Assembly (NCBI RefSeq): GCF_001693385.1
Contig: NZ_CP016428.1
Location: 4,030,001-4,094,000 of the forward strand
Length of the DNA: 64,000 bases
Source of the DNA: Bradyrhizobium icense
GTDB taxonomy: Bacteria; Pseudomonadota; Alphaproteobacteria; Rhizobiales; Xanthobacteraceae
Direction of reading: 5' to 3'
Shown: one piece after another, positions 61,917 through 64,000 of the stretch
How the letters are laid out: each line of letters begins with the position of its first letter
Numbering within the stretch: the stretch's first letter is position 1
Program-made: the position numbers and the translations under genes
The notes under the pieces: model-generated
What the model saw: only the letters and a program-made list of their open reading frames with translations
Told to the model about the DNA's origin: nothing
Databases searched by the model: none

Positions 61917-63206
61917 TTATGCCGGTTCAAGTCGGCTGGCCAACACCTTGTCAATCCGCCTGCCGTCGAGATCGGCAACTTCAAACTGCCATCCCTCATC
62001 TTCAATTCTATCACCCACGTTGGGAATCTTGCCAAACTCCTGAAGCAGAAAGCCGGCAAACGTCTGATACGGCCGCGATGTTGGAAGGGTAATACCGAGC
62101 AAATGTGCGGCCTCAAGTGCCGGCATCCAACCGGAGATCAAATACGATCCGTCGTCACGCTTTACGGCAGCAGGCTCGGCCGGTCCGTCTTTGGTATGGA
62201 AGGAGCCGACAATCGCTTCGAGGATGTCAGCGCTGGTCACGACACCTTGGAAAACGCCATATTCGTCATGCACCAGTCCCATGTGAACAGGTGCGCCGCG
62301 CAAGAGCATAACCACATCTCGAGCATCGAGCGCTTCCGGTATTATGGGCGCTTCGCGAACCAGATCTCGGACTTTGGGGATCTTGCCCGCCAGGTAGACG
62401 TCAAGCAGATCTTTTGCGCTCACGATGCCTATCGCGCCTTCGCGATTGCCATCAAAGACGACGAGATGGGAGTGTTCGCTCTCCAAGAGGTCAGCGAAAA
62501 TCTGGTCGTTACTATCTTCCAAGTTGATAGAATCTACTTCGTGACGTGGGGTCATTACCGCCCCCACGGCCAGATCGCCGAGCCGCATCACCCCGGCGAT
62601 CCAATCCTTTTCGCCCGGTTCTAATACTCCGGCATTCTCAGCCTCGGCGACGAGCGTTCGAATTTCATCCTCACTGACTCTATCGGCCGCTTGCTCTCGA
62701 TGACCCAACAGCCACAGCAATATCTTGCCGGATCGGTCGAGCAGCCACACCAGCGGATGCGACGCCTTGGCAAGCAACACCATTGCCGGTGCCACCTTCA
62801 CTGCCACGGCTTCCGGATCACGAAGTGCAATCTGCTTCGGAACGAGCTCGCCGACAATCAGTGACGCATAGGTGATGAAAGCCACGACAATGCCGACCCC
62901 GACCGGCTCTGCGATGCCGGGCGGCAGGCCGGCCTCGATCAGCCAAGATGCAAGACGCAGCCCTAACGTCGCGCCTGAGAAAGCGCCGGACAACACGCCA
63001 ATCAGGGTAATGCCGATCTGCACCGTCGACAGGAATTTGCCGGGATCAGATGCCAGCGCAAGGGCGCGGCGAGCCCCCTTAACGCGCTTCTCGACAAGGC
63101 CGGCCAGCCGCGCCGGACGTGACGATACGATGGCCAACTCCGACATTGCGAGTAGGCCATTGAGAACAATCAGGACCGTGACGATCCCGAGGTCTAGATA
63201 TAACAC
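61917..63206 (-). CDS. Second CNNM/CorC-type membrane protein with CBS domains
   Basis: A 429-residue homologue of the gene at 60446: DUF21 domain (LGIVTVLIVLNGLLAMSELAIVSSRPARL, GKFLSTVQIGITLIGVLSGAFSG, YASLIVGELVPKQIAL), CBS pair (VMTPRHEVDSINLED, MGLVHDEYGVFQGVVTSADILEAIVG) and CorC_HlyC C-terminus. GTG 63206 with AGAAGG upstream fits the family's start; the frame is open 42 codons further. Divergence from its neighbour is large, so these are old paralogues in tail-to-tail orientation. Confidence 0.88.
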   Translation of the reverse strand: MLYLDLGIVTVLIVLNGLLAMSELAIVSSRPARLAGLVEKRVKGARRALALASDPGKFLSTVQIGITLIGVLSGAFSGATLGLRLASWLIEAGLPPGIAEPVGVGIVVAFITYASLIVGELVPKQIALRDPEAVAVKVAPAMVLLAKASHPLVWLLDRSGKILLWLLGHREQAADRVSEDEIRTLVAEAENAGVLEPGEKDWIAGVMRLGDLAVGAVMTPRHEVDSINLEDSNDQIFADLLESEHSHLVVFDGNREGAIGIVSAKDLLDVYLAGKIPKVRDLVREAPIIPEALDARDVVMLLRGAPVHMGLVHDEYGVFQGVVTSADILEAIVGSFHTKDGPAEPAAVKRDDGSYLISGWMPALEAAHLLGITLPTSRPYQTFAGFLLQEFGKIPNVGDRIEDEGWQFEVADLDGRRIDKVLASRLEPA

Positions 63207-63317
63207 TATTTTACCTTCTATCGCGCGGGTGGCCGCGTTGGTACCACACGATCGCCGCAGCACATATGTAGTGTCCTGCCATGGGCACGCAAATGGAACC
63301 AGCTCCCGGAGGCCGGC

Positions 63318-63533
63318 ATGCGGGACAGTCAAGGTCGTGGCTTAATCAGCTTCCGAACTTTTGTCGTTATCGCTGCAGCAATCATTCTGATGATTGCCGC
63401 CCTTGCATGGGAGAACGTCGCCCATGTTCCCAGTAATCCCGGACCAAGCGGAATACCGGGATCGACGGTGCGAGATCAGACCCCGCCGCCCGCCGGGGAT
63501 CTCTCGGGGACGACCACCGGGAAGTCGCGCTGA
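63318..63533 (+). CDS. Small single-pass membrane protein of unknown function
   Basis: A 71-residue protein with one membrane helix (FVVIAAAIILMIAALAWENV) and a Pro/Gly/Thr-rich outside tail. ATG 63318 has GGAGG seven bases upstream. Divergent from the second CNNM gene with 111 bases between starts; may share its regulation. Confidence 0.6.
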   Translation: MRDSQGRGLISFRTFVVIAAAIILMIAALAWENVAHVPSNPGPSGIPGSTVRDQTPPPAGDLSGTTTGKSR

Positions 63534-63963
63534 CCTCAGGGCGTTGATTGGCACGTTCCGATCGCGTCAGGCATCGTCAGCGATACAGATGCGCTCGAAA
63601 GCCAAAAGGCGGTGTGGGGCGGTGGAGCGTGCAGTCGGCCCGCAGCTTGAGTGCAGTATCTTGTCTCTGAGGAACTGAGCGAAATTGAACCGGACCTCGC
63701 GCCGCGGGCCGGGCTTTTTCATACAATGAGCGCTTTGCCTGGCAACAGGCGTAGGCTCCGGCGCGCTACTGCCGGCGCGCAAGCGCGCCCGATGGCAGGC
63801 TCCGCGATGTCTGAGAGCGTCAGCGTCCTACATCTCACTGCGCTCACGCGGCGACTGCATAAGGCGCAGTTCAGCGCCCGGTGACGAGTGAATCGAGACC
63901 GGACGCTGGAGAACAAGGGCCGTAGGCGGCCCTTGTTCGTGATCGTGTCTTGTTGTTTTCGGC
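63534..63963. other. Intergenic stretch with repeat remnants and hairpin
   Basis: No supported gene. Around 63775-63812 (GCGCGCAAGCGCGCCCGATG...) resembles the middle of the repeat at 25903-25976. A weak hairpin followed by CTTTTT at about 63696-63719 might end the transcript of the small membrane protein. A perfect hairpin is listed separately. Confidence 0.4.
63911..63938 (-). terminator. Perfect 11-base-pair hairpin after the last gene
   Basis: GAACAAGGGCC (63911-63921) and GGCCCTTGTTC (63928-63938) form a perfect stem with a 6-base loop. It lies 25 bases past the stop codon of the partial minus-strand gene at the window edge, so it probably ends that transcript, though no T run follows. 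Confidence 0.6.
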
Positions 63964-63999
63964 TTACCCGTACATGGCCATGTTGGCCATCGCCGTCGC
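63964..63999 (-). CDS. C-terminal end of an unidentified gene (partial)
   Basis: Read on the minus strand from the window edge, the frame ends ATAMANMAMYG followed by TAA at 63966-63964. The hairpin just downstream supports a real gene end. Only 11 residues are visible, too few to name a family. Confidence 0.4.
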   Translation of the reverse strand, partial: ATAMANMAMYG

Positions 64000-64000
64000 T

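Noticed and set aside
63651..63884. 77-codon plus-strand frame near the window end
   Set aside because: Overlaps repeat remnants, lacks a ribosome binding site and any recognisable domain.

Overview
The window looks like chromosomal backbone of a Bradyrhizobium-type alphaproteobacterium (Nitrobacteraceae, Rhizobiales). The evidence is high GC with matching codon use, the alphaproteobacterial GTTC-N7-GTTC SOS box before lexA, a pyruvate dehydrogenase E1-beta carrying its own lipoyl domain, the DUF5076 gene inside the pdh operon, and several palindromic intergenic repeats of the kind seen in that group. I find no rRNA, tRNA, CRISPR array, insertion sequence or prophage. The window starts just before bamA and ends inside the 3' end of an unidentified minus-strand gene.

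Layout. (1) 70-8719: outer-membrane and lipid A block bamA-lpxD-fabZ-[two periplasmic proteins]-lpxA-lpxI-lpxB. (2) 8859-11747: gltA and gltX on the minus strand. (3) 11887-16211: glnS facing gltX, an NTF2-like protein, a type I glutamine synthetase and small genes. (4) 16368-22394: comEC, two small conserved proteins, SOS-controlled lexA, moeA and a HAD phosphatase. (5) 22534-33415: accessory stretch with ctpA, a GGDEF-EAL sensor, an amidase-MFS pair with a divergent CGNR regulator, and several small exported proteins. (6) 33523-37944: moaC, trpC, trpD, ppiD. (7) 38196-42830: tpiA, a three-gene regulator/unknown/acetyltransferase operon, secG, pyrG. (8) 43022-47467: NIPSNAP protein, kdsA-MFS, queF, cytochrome c and beta-propeller lyase. 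(9) 47647-57209: eno, two oxidoreductases, ftsB, pdhA-pdhB-DUF5076-pdhC, lpdA. (10) 57334-64000: PLP enzyme, orphan TctC-type binding protein, two convergent CNNM/CBS membrane proteins separated by a tctC gene fragment, and small membrane proteins.

How the genes fit together. The conserved backbone covers envelope building (BamA, lipid A, Kdo, SecG, PpiD, FtsB) and central carbon flow from triose phosphate through enolase and pyruvate dehydrogenase to citrate synthase. It also covers Glx-tRNA charging, CTP, tryptophan and molybdenum cofactor synthesis. Accessory genes sit as blocks between backbone genes: fabZ/lpxA, gltX/comEC, moeA/moaC, kdsA/eno, and after lpdA. I see no single clear-cut new defence or mobile system. 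The best candidates for new biology are the leaderless XRE-cupin operon (38947-40460), the CGNR/amidase/MFS unit with three repeated CCGGT-type sites (30956-33088), the Tat-exported propeller plus cytochrome c pair (46110-47467), and the Pro/Ala-linker protein with a half-size binding-protein-like domain (24760-25896).
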